Positions 43,844 through 53,449 are shown, numbered from the stretch's first letter. The stretch: 64,000 nucleotides of DNA from Deltaproteobacteria bacterium (GCA_029261875.1 JAJDAL010000034.1:1-64000), one strand, 5' to 3'. Numbers and translations are program-made. Notes: generated by a model not told the origin, from the sequence alone.

Positions 43844-44584
43844 ATGACCGAGTCCGCCGTTGCGAGTGGGGCCACCGTCGTGGCCGAGGATCTGACCCGG
43901 CGCTTCGGGGATCAACTCGCCGTCGATCGTCTCTGCCTGTCGATCCGAGCCGGCGAGACCTTCGGATTGCTGGGCGCCAATGGGGCGGGAAAGACGACCT
44001 TCATTCGCATGGTCACGGGCTACCTGCTTCCGACTTCGGGACGCGTGGAGGTCAGCGGCGCCTCTCCCGTCACAGATCCCAAGACCGTTCACCGCGCCTT
44101 GGGGCACGCGGCCGAAACTTCGCGCCTCTACCCGGATTTGCGCGTTCGCGGCTTTCTTCGCTTCATCGGCGCCGCGCGCGGACTGCAGGGCACGGTGCTC
44201 GAAAGCGCCCTCGAACGAACCCTTGCGGATTTCGACCTCGCCCCCGTGGCCCGTCGTCGGATTGGAAACCTCTCGAAGGGCTACCAACAGCGTGTGTCCC
44301 TCGCTCAGGCCTTCCTTCACGATCCCGCACTCTTGATCGTCGACGAACCCACCAGTGGACTCGATCCGTTGCAGCGCGCCGAAGTCCACGCGGTACTCGC
44401 GCGCGCCAAAGGTCGGCGAACGGTTTTGCTCTGTACCCACGACCTCGACGAAGCCCGCAGCTTGTGTGACCGCGTCGCGGTCCTCCACCAGGGCCTCCTC
44501 ACCGCCCTGGGGACCACCGAGGAAGTGCTGGGCCGCGGCGATCCCCTCGCGTTGTTCCGAGGACCCGCCGGAGGATCTTCGTGA
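43844..44584 (+). CDS. ABC transporter ATPase (GldA-like)
   Basis: 246 residues from ATG 43844. Walker A GANGAGKTTFIRM, signature LSKGYQQRVSLAQA, Walker B LLIVDEPTSGLDP and H-loop CTHDLDEA are intact. It energises the permease that starts 4 bp before its stop (GTGA overlap). With the next two genes it forms the ATPase-permease-auxiliary triad seen in Gld-type gliding and related envelope-secretion ABC systems. Substrate unknown. Confidence 0.92.
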   Translation: MTESAVASGATVVAEDLTRRFGDQLAVDRLCLSIRAGETFGLLGANGAGKTTFIRMVTGYLLPTSGRVEVSGASPVTDPKTVHRALGHAAETSRLYPDLRVRGFLRFIGAARGLQGTVLESALERTLADFDLAPVARRRIGNLSKGYQQRVSLAQAFLHDPALLIVDEPTSGLDPLQRAEVHAVLARAKGRRTVLLCTHDLDEARSLCDRVAVLHQGLLTALGTTEEVLGRGDPLALFRGPAGGSS

Positions 44585-45369
44585 GACCCCTCATGGCGCT
44601 CGTGCGCAAAGAACTCGTCGTTCTGTTCGGATCACCGGTCGCCTACGTGACCCTGACCCTGGTGGCGCTCGTCACCGCCCTGCTCTTCTTCGACCACCTG
44701 CGCGTCTACAACCAGATTCTGTTCCTGTACACCAGCACCGTCATGGGCGGATTCGAATCGGGAACCGTGCCGGGACATTTCAACCTGCAGGACCAGGTGT
44801 TCGTACCGTTGATGGAGCAACTCGGATTGACGCTGGTGGGCGTCATCCCGCTCGTGACCATGCGGGTCTTCTCCGAAGAAAAGGAGCGCGGCACCGAGGA
44901 ATTGCTGATGACGACATTGCTGACACCGCACCAAATCGTGGTGGGCAAGTTCGTCGCGACCTATCTCTTCGTGTCCTTGATGCTGGCAGTCAGCTTCATC
45001 TACCCGGTGACCTCCGTCGTGTACGCGGGTCTCGGGGAGCAACACATTGCGGCGGTGTTTCTCGGATTGCTGGCGCTCGGATGTGGCCTGTCGTCGATCG
45101 GGCTCGCGTGTTCCGCGTTCTCGACCAACCAACTGGTCGCCGCGATCTCCGCCTACGCGGTCGCTTTCGTGTTCTACGATTTTGCCTGGGCGGGCTCTTT
45201 CGTCAACGAAACCGTCGCGTCGTTCCTCGACGCCATTTCGATCAACCCGCGTTTCCGCCCCTTCGCCGAAGGGCTGGTCGCGCTCGAAGACGTGGTCTAC
45301 TTCGCTGGGATGGCCGCCATCGCCTACGCGTTGGCGCGCCTCTCTCTCGAATGGGTTCGGGTGCGCTGA
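44581..45369 (+). CDS. ABC-2 permease (GldF-like)
   Basis: 262 residues from GTG 44581. Six hydrophobic segments, with MALVRKELVVLFGSPVAYV at the start and MRVFSEEKERGTEELLMTTL in the first cytoplasmic loop, the coupling helix typical of GldF/NosY-type ABC-2 permeases. Overlaps the ATPase gene by 4 bp and the downstream auxiliary gene by 19 bp, so one complex is expected. Inner membrane. Confidence 0.9.
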   Translation: MRPLMALVRKELVVLFGSPVAYVTLTLVALVTALLFFDHLRVYNQILFLYTSTVMGGFESGTVPGHFNLQDQVFVPLMEQLGLTLVGVIPLVTMRVFSEEKERGTEELLMTTLLTPHQIVVGKFVATYLFVSLMLAVSFIYPVTSVVYAGLGEQHIAAVFLGLLALGCGLSSIGLACSAFSTNQLVAAISAYAVAFVFYDFAWAGSFVNETVASFLDAISINPRFRPFAEGLVALEDVVYFAGMAAIAYALARLSLEWVRVR

Positions 45370-46889
45370 GCGTGAGGGAACTCGCACTCGCCGGCACCAT
45401 CGCCATCGCGTTCGGCCTGGGGTCCTACTATGCCACCGACGAATTCGGGCGTTTCGGCGGCCTGAACCTGGCGATCGGAAGCGTTGCGCTGCTGATCGCG
45501 CTGATCGGCCGGGTGCGTCGGTTCCGCGGCCTCGGTTCTTCGGTGTCGCGTCGCGCGCTCGCCCCGCAGATCCTTTTGCTCGTGCTCGTCTGCGCGGGTT
45601 CGATCCTGGCCGAGCGTTTGGCCGACCGCGCGGGGATTCAATTCGACGCATCGACCGATCAGCGCTTCGATCCCGCACCCGCCACCCGGGAAGCGCTCGC
45701 GCGAATCGAAGGGGAGGTTCGCGTCACGCTCTTCTTCGAACCCTTCGACCCGCGCGCTCGCCGCACGCGCCTGATGCTCGACACGTTGGCGCGACTCGGC
45801 CCGCTACAGATCGAAGAACTCGCCGTCGACCAGGCGGAAGCGGAGCTCGATCGCTTCGGCGTCAGCAGTGCGAACAGCGTGGTTCTCGAGCGCGGTGCGC
45901 AATTCGAAGTGGTCGAGCGCCCCACCGAGGGATCCCTGCTCGAAGGCCTGCTCCGACTCGAGAATCGCGTGTCCCAGACCTTGTATGTGGCCCTGGGCGA
46001 AGGCGAAGGCGACATGACGGACGGGGGAGACCTGGGCTTCGCGGGCCTCGCCAGCGCGCTCTCGACGGAGGGATACGAGATTCGCGGACTCGTCACGTCT
46101 GCAATTCGCGAAATTCCCGCGGATGCGGCGGGGATCGTCATCGTGGCGCCTCGACGGCGTCTACGCGCAGAAGCCCTAACGGCACTCGCGACCTATCTCG
46201 ACACGGGAGGCCGACTCATCGCCCTGCTCGAACCGGGTTACGAGACCGGGCTCGAACCGCTGCTCGAACGATATGGCTTCGGATTGCCCCCGGCAGCCGT
46301 CGTCGATCCCGCCTCGGGCCCGGTGGAAGGACTCCCGGACCATACGAGCCCCCTGGTTTCGAGTTACGCCCAACACCCGGCGACGGCCGGACTCTCTCAG
46401 CGCACCATGGCCCTGCTCCCCGGCGCCCGTCCGGTCTTCGCCTTGCGCAAACCCCGCCCGGAAGATCACCTGTCGGGTCTGGCATTTTCGAGCCACCTCA
46501 GCTGGCTCTGGGATCGCGACCGCCCCATCGACGGCCACGCCAAGCCCGCGCGCGCGCCGGGCACCCCGGTTCGCCCCCATTCCATGAGCGCTGCGGGTCG
46601 CTATCCGCGCCCGCAGGGCGAGACCCGCATCGTGGTTTTCGGCGACAGCGATTTCGCACGCAACGCGTACTTGCGCAGCCTCTACAATCTCGACCTGATC
46701 GTGAACGCCGTGCATTGGGTCACGGCGAGCGAAGAGCGCATCACTCTGCGCCCCAAGGTCTTCACACCCACCCAAGAACCGCTACCGCCCGAATACGCGC
46801 TGCGGATGCTCTACGGCGTCGGATTGCTGGTTCCGGAAATTCTGTTGATTTGCGGCGCCATCGTCTGGCTGCGCAAACGCAGCGCCTAG
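45351..46889 (+). CDS. GldG-like ABC auxiliary membrane protein
   Basis: 512 residues from ATG 45351 (GTG 45372 is an alternative). Two N-terminal membrane segments, a large periplasmic domain with the family core VRVTLFFEPFDPRARRTR, SVVLERGAQFEVVE, DTGGRLIALLEPG and RIVVFGDSDFARNAYL, and a final membrane helix LLVPEILLICGAIVWLRKR. This is the ABC-type auxiliary/GldG family, which needs its ATPase and permease to work. Some periplasmic motifs are in the IFT52/GldG sandwich. Third gene of the triad, convergent with exbD. Confidence 0.88.
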   Translation: MGSGALSVRELALAGTIAIAFGLGSYYATDEFGRFGGLNLAIGSVALLIALIGRVRRFRGLGSSVSRRALAPQILLLVLVCAGSILAERLADRAGIQFDASTDQRFDPAPATREALARIEGEVRVTLFFEPFDPRARRTRLMLDTLARLGPLQIEELAVDQAEAELDRFGVSSANSVVLERGAQFEVVERPTEGSLLEGLLRLENRVSQTLYVALGEGEGDMTDGGDLGFAGLASALSTEGYEIRGLVTSAIREIPADAAGIVIVAPRRRLRAEALTALATYLDTGGRLIALLEPGYETGLEPLLERYGFGLPPAAVVDPASGPVEGLPDHTSPLVSSYAQHPATAGLSQRTMALLPGARPVFALRKPRPEDHLSGLAFSSHLSWLWDRDRPIDGHAKPARAPGTPVRPHSMSAAGRYPRPQGETRIVVFGDSDFARNAYLRSLYNLDLIVNAVHWVTASEERITLRPKVFTPTQEPLPPEYALRMLYGVGLLVPEILLICGAIVWLRKRSA

Positions 46890-46925
46890 GCGCGCCGAAG
46901 GCGAGGGGATGCTTGGGCGTCGGGT

Positions 46926-46939
46926 GACCCGCTCGGGTC
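46926..46939. terminator. Hairpin between convergent GldG-like and ExbD genes
   Basis: GACCC-GCTC-GGGTC, extended by imperfect outer pairs, followed on the plus strand by CCCCTTCCTAATTC. Short stem; probable but weak terminator for the ABC triad. Confidence 0.3.
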
Positions 46940-46945
46940 CCCTTC

Positions 46946-47374
46946 CTAATTCTCGGCGACGGGCTTCGTGGCGAGGGCGATGCCTTCGGCACCGACTTGC
47001 TGCGCCACGTCGAGAATGTTCACCGCTTTGCCGAGCAGGACGCGGTGGTCGCCGCGCAAGATCACGACCTTTTCGCGGGCGTTCTCCAAGGCGGCCGAAA
47101 GCACCTCCGCCAGGTTTTCTTCGGCGATCACTTCATCATTGACTTGGATTTCACCCTCGGCCGTCACCGTCACGTTGACCCCCGCCGGCGTTTGATCCGA
47201 CTCGACGGCACTGGGCAGATCGACGTTCTTGCCCTGGCTGTCGATGATGGTGGTGGTCACCATGAAGATGATCAGCAGAACGAGAAAGACGTCCGTGAGC
47301 GGAGTGATGTTGATCTCGGCAAAGATCGCATCGTCTTCGTTGTCGTCGCCGCCCGGGAGACTCGTAATCGCCAT
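46946..47374 (-). CDS. exbD: ExbD/TolR/AglS-type biopolymer transport protein
   Basis: 142 residues. A single membrane segment with the proton-channel Asp: INITPLTDVFLVLLIIFMV. The periplasmic C-terminus (VVILRGDHRVLLGKAVNILD) matches ExbD. With ExbB it forms a proton-driven stator for TonB-, Tol- or gliding-type machines. Starts 7 bp after the ExbB stop. Confidence 0.93.
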   Translation of the reverse strand: MAITSLPGGDDNEDDAIFAEINITPLTDVFLVLLIIFMVTTTIIDSQGKNVDLPSAVESDQTPAGVNVTVTAEGEIQVNDEVIAEENLAEVLSAALENAREKVVILRGDHRVLLGKAVNILDVAQQVGAEGIALATKPVAEN

Positions 47375-47380
47375 GGCGAA

Positions 47381-48028
47381 TTACTTGGCCGACTCAGCCG
47401 GTTCGGCCGAGCCCACGTACAAGAGCGCTTGAAGAAACCGTTCGCATCCGCGCCCGATGGTGCTGCCAAGGCTCCCGACCCAGACCTGCAGGTAGTTGTA
47501 GAAAGCCAACGCCACGATGGCGACACCCAGCCCCGCCGCCGTCGCGATCAACGCTTCGGAAATACCCGATGCCACGACTTCGAAGCCGCCGGACTTCTGC
47601 ACGGCGATCTCCGCGAAGGCGCGCATGATCCCCACTACGGTTCCGAACAACCCGATGAAGGGCGCCAGAGAACCGATGGTTCCGAGAATCCACAAGCCGC
47701 GCTTGAGCTCCGCCATGGCTTCGAGGCGGGACGTCGCAACGACGCGGTCGAGGTCCTCGAGGGCGATATCCTTCCAACTCAGCGCTTCCTTGAAAACGCG
47801 TCCGATCGGCGTCTTGGTGCCATCGCAAATCTTCTCGGCCGCTTCGAGATCCCGCTTCGAGAGCGCGTCCAGAATCTGCCGCGTGATCTCCCGGGTTTGC
47901 TTGTCGACACCGCTGTAACGCCAGAAGCGTTCGAAAATCACGGCTACGCCGAAAATCGACCCAATCGCGAGGGGAATGAAGGTGAGCCACCCCTGCATGA
48001 TGAGTTCGAGAAGTGTCTGGTCTCCCAA
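47381..48028 (-). CDS. exbB: ExbB/TolQ/AglR-type proton channel protein
   Basis: 215 residues from a TTG at 48028 (AAGGAGG about 8 bp upstream). Three hydrophobic segments: WLTFIPLAIGSIFGVAVIF, TIGSLAPFIGLFGTVVGIM (the MotA/ExbB signature) and SEALIATAAGLGVAIVAL. It makes the proton-conducting pentamer around ExbD. A longer frame to 48574 has no family similarity. Divergent from a TonB-like gene, suggesting one energised complex. Confidence 0.92.
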   Translation of the reverse strand: MGDQTLLELIMQGWLTFIPLAIGSIFGVAVIFERFWRYSGVDKQTREITRQILDALSKRDLEAAEKICDGTKTPIGRVFKEALSWKDIALEDLDRVVATSRLEAMAELKRGLWILGTIGSLAPFIGLFGTVVGIMRAFAEIAVQKSGGFEVVASGISEALIATAAGLGVAIVALAFYNYLQVWVGSLGSTIGRGCERFLQALLYVGSAEPAESAK

Positions 48029-48391
48029 GCGGTGGCCCTCCTTGTGCCCCAAACCTGTGGCCATTTCGACCGAAACCGCGGCCGGTCGTGGCTTGGGGGC
48101 GGCGTACGGTACCCAATCGGCAAAACCCGTGCATCGGTTCACACCGGACCCACGCTGGGGTTTGACACCCCACAACCCCCCGCGTACGCTCCGTTTTTGG
48201 GGAAGGTGAGGCTTGGCCGGGGGGTCTGGGTGGTCGGCGACCCCAAGGGGTCGATCCCGCGTTCCTCGCCCATTGCGAATCTTCCGCTCGGCACGGCCAT
48301 CTAAGGATTTGGTCGCTGAGCTTAGACGCACTTGACCGGCTGGGGGATTCGGCCGATGAAGATCGACGCCCCCCACAATCACAGGGAATCC
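48029..48391. other. Divergent promoter region between exbB and tonB-like genes
   Basis: About 360 bp. It holds a candidate sigma-70 promoter (TTGACA-17 bp-TACGCT, 48162 to 48190) reading toward the TonB-like gene, and a dyad CGACCC-CAAG-GGGTCG at 48238 to 48253 in the leader. No ORF is supported. Confidence 0.45.
48162..48190 (+). promoter_or_regulatory. Candidate sigma-70 promoter
   Basis: A full TTGACA -35 box, a 17-bp spacer and TACGCT at -10. It would give a leader of about 195 nt before the TonB-like start at 48392, containing a short hairpin. Confidence 0.4.
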
Positions 48392-49519
48392 ATGGCGGAA
48401 GGCCTTCACATCCGACGGCGCCATAAACGATCGACACCCATGAGCCGCCGCAGCCTGAGCGCCGCGCTCGCTAGCGGGACGGCTCCGCCTGCCCCGTTTC
48501 CGGGTATCGACTTGCGAGATCCCTCCTCCGATCGCGCAACGGTCGTCAGCGGAAGCCTCGCCGTGTTGCTTCACGGCGGAGCGCTGCTCGCGCTCATTTT
48601 GCTCGCCTACCTGGCACCGGAGATCGAGGAAAAGCTCATTCCCGTGGCTCTAATCCGGGAGCAGCCCAAGAAAAAGGAACCGGCGCCCGCCCCCAAGGCA
48701 CTGGCGGAGCGCAGCTCGCGGAATTTCGCCCCGGCCGCCCAGGCAGTGCGCCCGCAGGTATTGAACCCCCAGGTCGTGGCCCAAGCGGTCCCGGTGGTAC
48801 AAGCCCAGAAAGTCCAACTCGATTCCGTCAGCCAGGTCGTGGCACCGAAAGCCGTGGAACGCGCCGCCATCGCGGCCCAAACGGTCTCCGCCGTGAATTC
48901 GATTGCCGCCGCCCGGCGGGCGGAACGGGTGACCGACGCCTCGGCACCCGCCTTGCGGGGCCCCGCGGTCGTGCAGGCTCCCGTGGGCCCCTCAGTGGGT
49001 CCGAAGCAGATCACTTCCGTGGGCGGCACGATCGGGACCGGCGAGGTCACGCTTCAAGCCGGTTCCTCGGTCCGGGAAGGCATCGATTCGAACCGCGACG
49101 TGCTGGGCAGCGCCGATGGCCAGCGCCTTGCCAACGTCAACACGCGAATCGGAGAGGGGCACTTGCGGGGCTCCGGTGGAGGAAACGGAAGCGGTGGTGG
49201 CGGTATTTCTTTCGAGGAGTGCATGTTGCTCCCGGCCGTCAGTAATTACCGCGAAACTGTGAAGAACCGGATGGTCGCACGCTGGGTCCTGCCCCCGGAC
49301 GTACCCGCGGATCAAGAAGTCGCGTTGCGTTTCGTGCTCGACGTCGCGGGGTCGGCCTCGGGGATCGCCCTCGTCGAAGCGCGCGACCCGCGCCTCGGCG
49401 CCAGCGCGGTCGACGCCCTGCGCTCGGCGGCTCCATTTCCCCCCATGAACGACGAAGTCCGGTGCCTGGCGGGAATCCCGCTGATCGGCACCTTCCGCAA
49501 TCCGGTTGGAACGCTGTAG
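48392..49519 (+). CDS. TonB/TolA/AgmX-like energy transducer
   Basis: 375 residues from ATG 48392 (48332 and 48440 also in frame). A basic cytoplasmic head (GLHIRRRHKRS), one membrane segment with a His (VVSGSLAVLLHGGALLALIL), a Pro/Ala/Gln/Val-rich extended periplasmic region, a Gly-rich linker (GSGGGNGSGGGGI), and a C-terminal TonB-type domain (VALRFVLDVAGSASGIALVE, DALRSAAPFPPM). It should couple the ExbB/ExbD stator to an outer-membrane partner. Seventeen bp before the start of the large repeat protein, likely cotranscribed. Confidence 0.85.
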   Translation: MAEGLHIRRRHKRSTPMSRRSLSAALASGTAPPAPFPGIDLRDPSSDRATVVSGSLAVLLHGGALLALILLAYLAPEIEEKLIPVALIREQPKKKEPAPAPKALAERSSRNFAPAAQAVRPQVLNPQVVAQAVPVVQAQKVQLDSVSQVVAPKAVERAAIAAQTVSAVNSIAAARRAERVTDASAPALRGPAVVQAPVGPSVGPKQITSVGGTIGTGEVTLQAGSSVREGIDSNRDVLGSADGQRLANVNTRIGEGHLRGSGGGNGSGGGGISFEECMLLPAVSNYRETVKNRMVARWVLPPDVPADQEVALRFVLDVAGSASGIALVEARDPRLGASAVDALRSAAPFPPMNDEVRCLAGIPLIGTFRNPVGTL

Positions 49520-49535
49520 GATCACGCCCCGCACC

Positions 49536-52500
49536 ATGCGGATTGCCATCACTCTATTCCTCGCCGGTTGTATCGCGCTCGTCTCGGGTGCCGCCCAGGC
49601 CCAGCGCCGGCCGGTCCTGCTGCTCTACGACGACAACGAGCAGTTGTCCGAGAAACACAGCGACAGCAATTCCGACGGCCGCTACGACGAATTCGTCCAC
49701 TACAAGAACGGCGTGCCGGACCGCGCCGAGCAGGACATCGATTTCGACGAGGACATCGACCTCTGGATCTTCTTCGATGCCGAGGGTGTCGCCGTGCGCC
49801 AGGAGCGCGACAAGAGCGGCAACGGCAAAGTGGATCAGTGGATCGAACTCGAAAACGACGCACCGCGCGTCCAACGCGACGACAAGAACAACGACGGCAA
49901 AGCCGACGCGACGGTTTTTTACGAAGCGGGCAAAGCCGTACGCCAGGAAGCGGACTCGAACTTCGACGGGCGCGTGGATCGTTGGATCACGCTCGAAAAC
50001 GGCAACCCCTCGGTGGTGGAAGAGGATCAGACCTACAACGGGAAAATCGACATTCGGGCGGAATTCAACCCCGACGGGACCAAGCGCATCGAGCAGCAGG
50101 ATCTCTCCGGTGACGGCGTGTTCAATTTCTCGATCTTCTTCGAAAAGGGACAGAAGATCCGGACCGAGGAAGACACCAACGGCAATCGCAAGGTCGACAT
50201 CATCACGGACTACCGCGGTGACGAAATTCAGCGCCGGAAGACGGATTCCGACCACGACGGCCTCTTCGAAACCGTTTCCCAATACGAAAACGGCCGCGAA
50301 CGCCGTCAAGCCCGGGACGAGAACGCCGACGGCCGGGAAGATTTCGTCGTGTTCTTTTCGGCCCAGGGCCAGCGCGAGCGCGAAGAGATCGATTCCGACG
50401 CGTCGGGCAAAGCGGATGTCTTCCGTTTCTTCCAAGGCGGGGTGAAGGTCCGCGAAGAGGAAGACCTCGACGAAGATGGGCGCCCGGAACTCCTCACCAC
50501 CTTTCACGATGATGTCCCGCTCCAGAGCGAGGCCGACACGTCCGGCGACAACAAGATGGACACCTTCATCACCTACGAAGGTGGACTCAAGACCGTGCAG
50601 GAAGAGGACCGCAACGCGGATGGAAAACGCGATGCGCGGTACACGTTCGACACCGAGGGCAGCGTCAAGACCGAGGAACGCGACGAGGATTTCGACGGTC
50701 ATGCAGAAATCCGCATCGAACGGCGCCTGGGCAAACTCGCCAAGCGCAGCATAGTCCCCCGTAAGCTCGGCACCCCGCAACGGGTGGAGATCTTCGACGA
50801 GCGAGAACAACTCCTTCAGGTCCAACTCGACGAGAACAGCGATGGATCCATCGACCTCTGGAATTTCTACGTCCCCGGCGGGCCGCTGGAGAAGCAGGAA
50901 CAAGACACGGACTTCAACGGAAAAGTCGACACCTGGGTCAACCTCGACCGCGACACCGGCAAGGAGAGACGCGTCCAGAAGGACACCGACGGCAACGGGC
51001 GCATCGATTACTGGCGCACCAACGACGCCCAGGGCGTGACCCAGCGCGTCGAGGAAGATTCCACCGGAGACGAAAAGCCCGAGCGCATCGTCGAGTACGA
51101 AGACGGCCGGCCGGCGCGTTTCCAAGAAGACGAGAACACGGACGGACGGCCGGATTTCCGCGGAGAGCTCGACGCCTCGGGCCTCGCCACACGTGAGGAA
51201 CGCGACACCACGGGCGACGGGAAGTACAACCTCTTGATCGCCTACGCGGGGGGCGAGCGGGTCCGCGAAGAGCGCGACACCACCGGCAACGGGAAATACG
51301 ACGTCGTCACCCACTTCGAGCAGGGAAAACCCGCGCGCCAGGAACAGGACACGGACGGATCCGGCCGCTTCGACTCCTTTCTCGAGTTCGACGAAGGCAC
51401 CGAGCGCGCGCAGAAACGCGACACCAACGACGATGGGAAGATCGACCTCGTGGTGGAACTGGATGACGAAGGACGCAAAGCCGTGGAGCGATTCGACCGC
51501 AACGGCGACGATGCCTTCGATCTGATTCGAACCTACAAGGCGGGCAAGATGGTTCGCGAGGAGGATGACCGGGATCACGACGGGTATTTCGATCTCGTCA
51601 CGGCCTTCGTGGGCGAGCTTCCCGTGCGGACCGAAGAAGACAGCAACGCAGACCGCGAACCCGACATCGTGATCGAATACGTCGATGGCCGTCGCTCGCT
51701 TCAGACCGAAGACAAGAACTTCGACGGCACGATCGACGTGGTGACGCGCTTCGACGCCAAGGAAAACCCCTTCGAAATCGAGATCGACGCCGACGATCAG
51801 CCCGGCCGGGAAACCCGCCAGTTCTTCGAGAAAGGCCAGATGCGCCGGGCGGAGATGGATTCGAATGGCGACCAACGGCCGGACGTCTTCACGTACTTCG
51901 AGAACGGAAAACTCGCGCGCCAGGAAAAGGACCTGAACTTCGACGGCACGATCGATTCCCGCATCCAGGTCGGGAAAAAGGGAGAAGAGATCCAGGAGTC
52001 GGATACGGACTTCGACGGGACCATGGACACGCGTATCGTCGTCGGAAAAGACGGGAGCGAGACCCAGCAAACCGACGCCGATGGCGATGGAACCCTCGAT
52101 ACCTGGCTCACGCTCGATGCCAAGGGCCGCGTCGTCAAGAAGCAGGAAGACCGTTCCGGCAACGGGAAGCCGGATTTCACGGCATTTTTCCGCAACGAGA
52201 AACTCGAACGGATCGAACAAGACAGTTCCGGTCGCGGCTGCGTGGATTTGATCCAGGCTTACGACACGAACGGCGTCGTGACCCAGGAGAGCCGGGACGC
52301 CAACGGCGATTGCAAGATCGACGTCTGGAGCTTCTTCGAGTCCGGGACCCTCGTGCGACAGGCCCAGGACACCCAGGGACGCGGTATCGCGGACGTGTTG
52401 TCGGTCTTCAATCCCCAGGGATTGATCGTCATACAAGAACTCGTGACCGGGAAGAAGCGGACGCCGGACAAGAAGATCTTCCTGGGACCCGATGGCAGCG

Positions 52501-52874
52501 TAAACGCCCAATGCCTCGACACGGATGGCAACGGCACCCTCGACGCCTACGCGACCGTGCGGGGCGGCATGGTGGCGGAACTCCTACTCGACACCACGGG
52601 CAAGGGCGTGGCGGATCAACGGGAGATCTACCAGGACGGTCAGCGCGTCCAGCTCGACGCCGACACCAACGGAGACCGACGTCCCGATGTGATCCAGTAT
52701 TACGATGGAGCCGGTGCCGTGACCCGCCAGGACGAAGACACCGACTTCGACGGCGCCATCGACCGCCGTTTCGACGGCGGCGAACTGGTGGACCTCGGCG
52801 ACGCACCCGCGGCCCCGCCGAAACTCGAGGAGATCCAATGCGGTCGTTTCAGCCGCTTCTGGGCGCGCCGATAG
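49536..52874 (+). CDS. Giant secreted protein of about 40 EF-hand-like Asp/Asn repeats
   Basis: 1112 residues. Signal peptide MRIAITLFLAGCIALVSGAA then QAQ, no membrane segment later. About 40 units of 22 to 30 residues carry D-x-(N/D)-x-(D/N)-G-x-x-D loops, for example SNSDGRYDEF, KNNDGKADAT, RDENADGREDF, TDFDGTMDTR and TNGDRRPDVI, each followed by a beta-like YxxGxxxxxE strand. Such loops bind Ca2+ in dockerins, thrombospondin-3 and FG-GAP proteins; here no other domain is present. A calcium-stiffened filament or surface layer is likely. Position after the TonB-like gene suggests they act together. A unit near 38 and 29 is degenerate. Confidence 0.82.
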   Translation: MRIAITLFLAGCIALVSGAAQAQRRPVLLLYDDNEQLSEKHSDSNSDGRYDEFVHYKNGVPDRAEQDIDFDEDIDLWIFFDAEGVAVRQERDKSGNGKVDQWIELENDAPRVQRDDKNNDGKADATVFYEAGKAVRQEADSNFDGRVDRWITLENGNPSVVEEDQTYNGKIDIRAEFNPDGTKRIEQQDLSGDGVFNFSIFFEKGQKIRTEEDTNGNRKVDIITDYRGDEIQRRKTDSDHDGLFETVSQYENGRERRQARDENADGREDFVVFFSAQGQREREEIDSDASGKADVFRFFQGGVKVREEEDLDEDGRPELLTTFHDDVPLQSEADTSGDNKMDTFITYEGGLKTVQEEDRNADGKRDARYTFDTEGSVKTEERDEDFDGHAEIRIERRLGKLAKRSIVPRKLGTPQRVEIFDEREQLLQVQLDENSDGSIDLWNFYVPGGPLEKQEQDTDFNGKVDTWVNLDRDTGKERRVQKDTDGNGRIDYWRTNDAQGVTQRVEEDSTGDEKPERIVEYEDGRPARFQEDENTDGRPDFRGELDASGLATREERDTTGDGKYNLLIAYAGGERVREERDTTGNGKYDVVTHFEQGKPARQEQDTDGSGRFDSFLEFDEGTERAQKRDTNDDGKIDLVVELDDEGRKAVERFDRNGDDAFDLIRTYKAGKMVREEDDRDHDGYFDLVTAFVGELPVRTEEDSNADREPDIVIEYVDGRRSLQTEDKNFDGTIDVVTRFDAKENPFEIEIDADDQPGRETRQFFEKGQMRRAEMDSNGDQRPDVFTYFENGKLARQEKDLNFDGTIDSRIQVGKKGEEIQESDTDFDGTMDTRIVVGKDGSETQQTDADGDGTLDTWLTLDAKGRVVKKQEDRSGNGKPDFTAFFRNEKLERIEQDSSGRGCVDLIQAYDTNGVVTQESRDANGDCKIDVWSFFESGTLVRQAQDTQGRGIADVLSVFNPQGLIVIQELVTGKKRTPDKKIFLGPDGSVNAQCLDTDGNGTLDAYATVRGGMVAELLLDTTGKGVADQREIYQDGQRVQLDADTNGDRRPDVIQYYDGAGAVTRQDEDTDFDGAIDRRFDGGELVDLGDAPAAPPKLEEIQCGRFSRFWARR

Positions 52875-52960
52875 CCGATCCGGCCGGCCAGGTGTGATCC
52901 CCATCGCTCAGGGCTTCTCCGCAAAAGACCGATATCCAGCATTGAGCGGAGGTGCCGCCC

Positions 52961-53218
52961 ATGGCGCGCATTTGTGGATTTCTACTGATCATCTGCCTGA
53001 TTTGGATCGGGACTACGGTCTATTTCCAGGGTTCTGACCAAGCCTTTGGCGGGCTGTTCGCTCGCTTTGGGTCGGAAAGTCCCATGACCGCGACGGATTC
53101 CGAAACCGCCCAGGGCCGCGACCCCAGCTACAAGCGGCTCGGCAACAAGGTCCAGAACGCCTACGACGCCCAATCGGCGCGAGTCGACCGCGCCGTGGGG
53201 GCCACATCGGAGCGTTGA
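52961..53218 (+). CDS. Small single-pass membrane protein
   Basis: 85 residues from ATG 52961, with GGAGG about 8 bp upstream. One N-terminal membrane helix (ICGFLLIICLIWIGTTVYF) followed by a polar soluble tail with a weak coiled-coil pattern (KRLGNKVQNAYDAQSARVDRAV). No family recognised. Lies 86 bp after the giant repeat protein; possibly an accessory to it. Confidence 0.7.
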   Translation: MARICGFLLIICLIWIGTTVYFQGSDQAFGGLFARFGSESPMTATDSETAQGRDPSYKRLGNKVQNAYDAQSARVDRAVGATSER

Positions 53219-53449
53219 CCCCGCCCCTACCTCGCCCCGCGGGGACGCGACACGGCGGGGAGGGCGTCCTGATTCCATTGGGATATCGGGCATTTACCCT
53301 ACCTACCGGCGTCTCGGCAATTTCCGTCAGTAGCCGCATATTCCAATCATTTTTTGCCATTCTTAGTCACTCTTTCGGGTATCCGCGGGCCACTCACTGC
53401 TGTTATCTAGAATTATTGACACCCCTGGACACCTGACTGACGGGGTCTG

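Noticed and set aside
49554..52511. A 985-codon minus-strand frame antisense to the calcium-repeat protein
   Set aside because: It mirrors the Asp-rich repeats in a complementary frame, lacks a signal or any domain, and arises from the repeat codon pattern.
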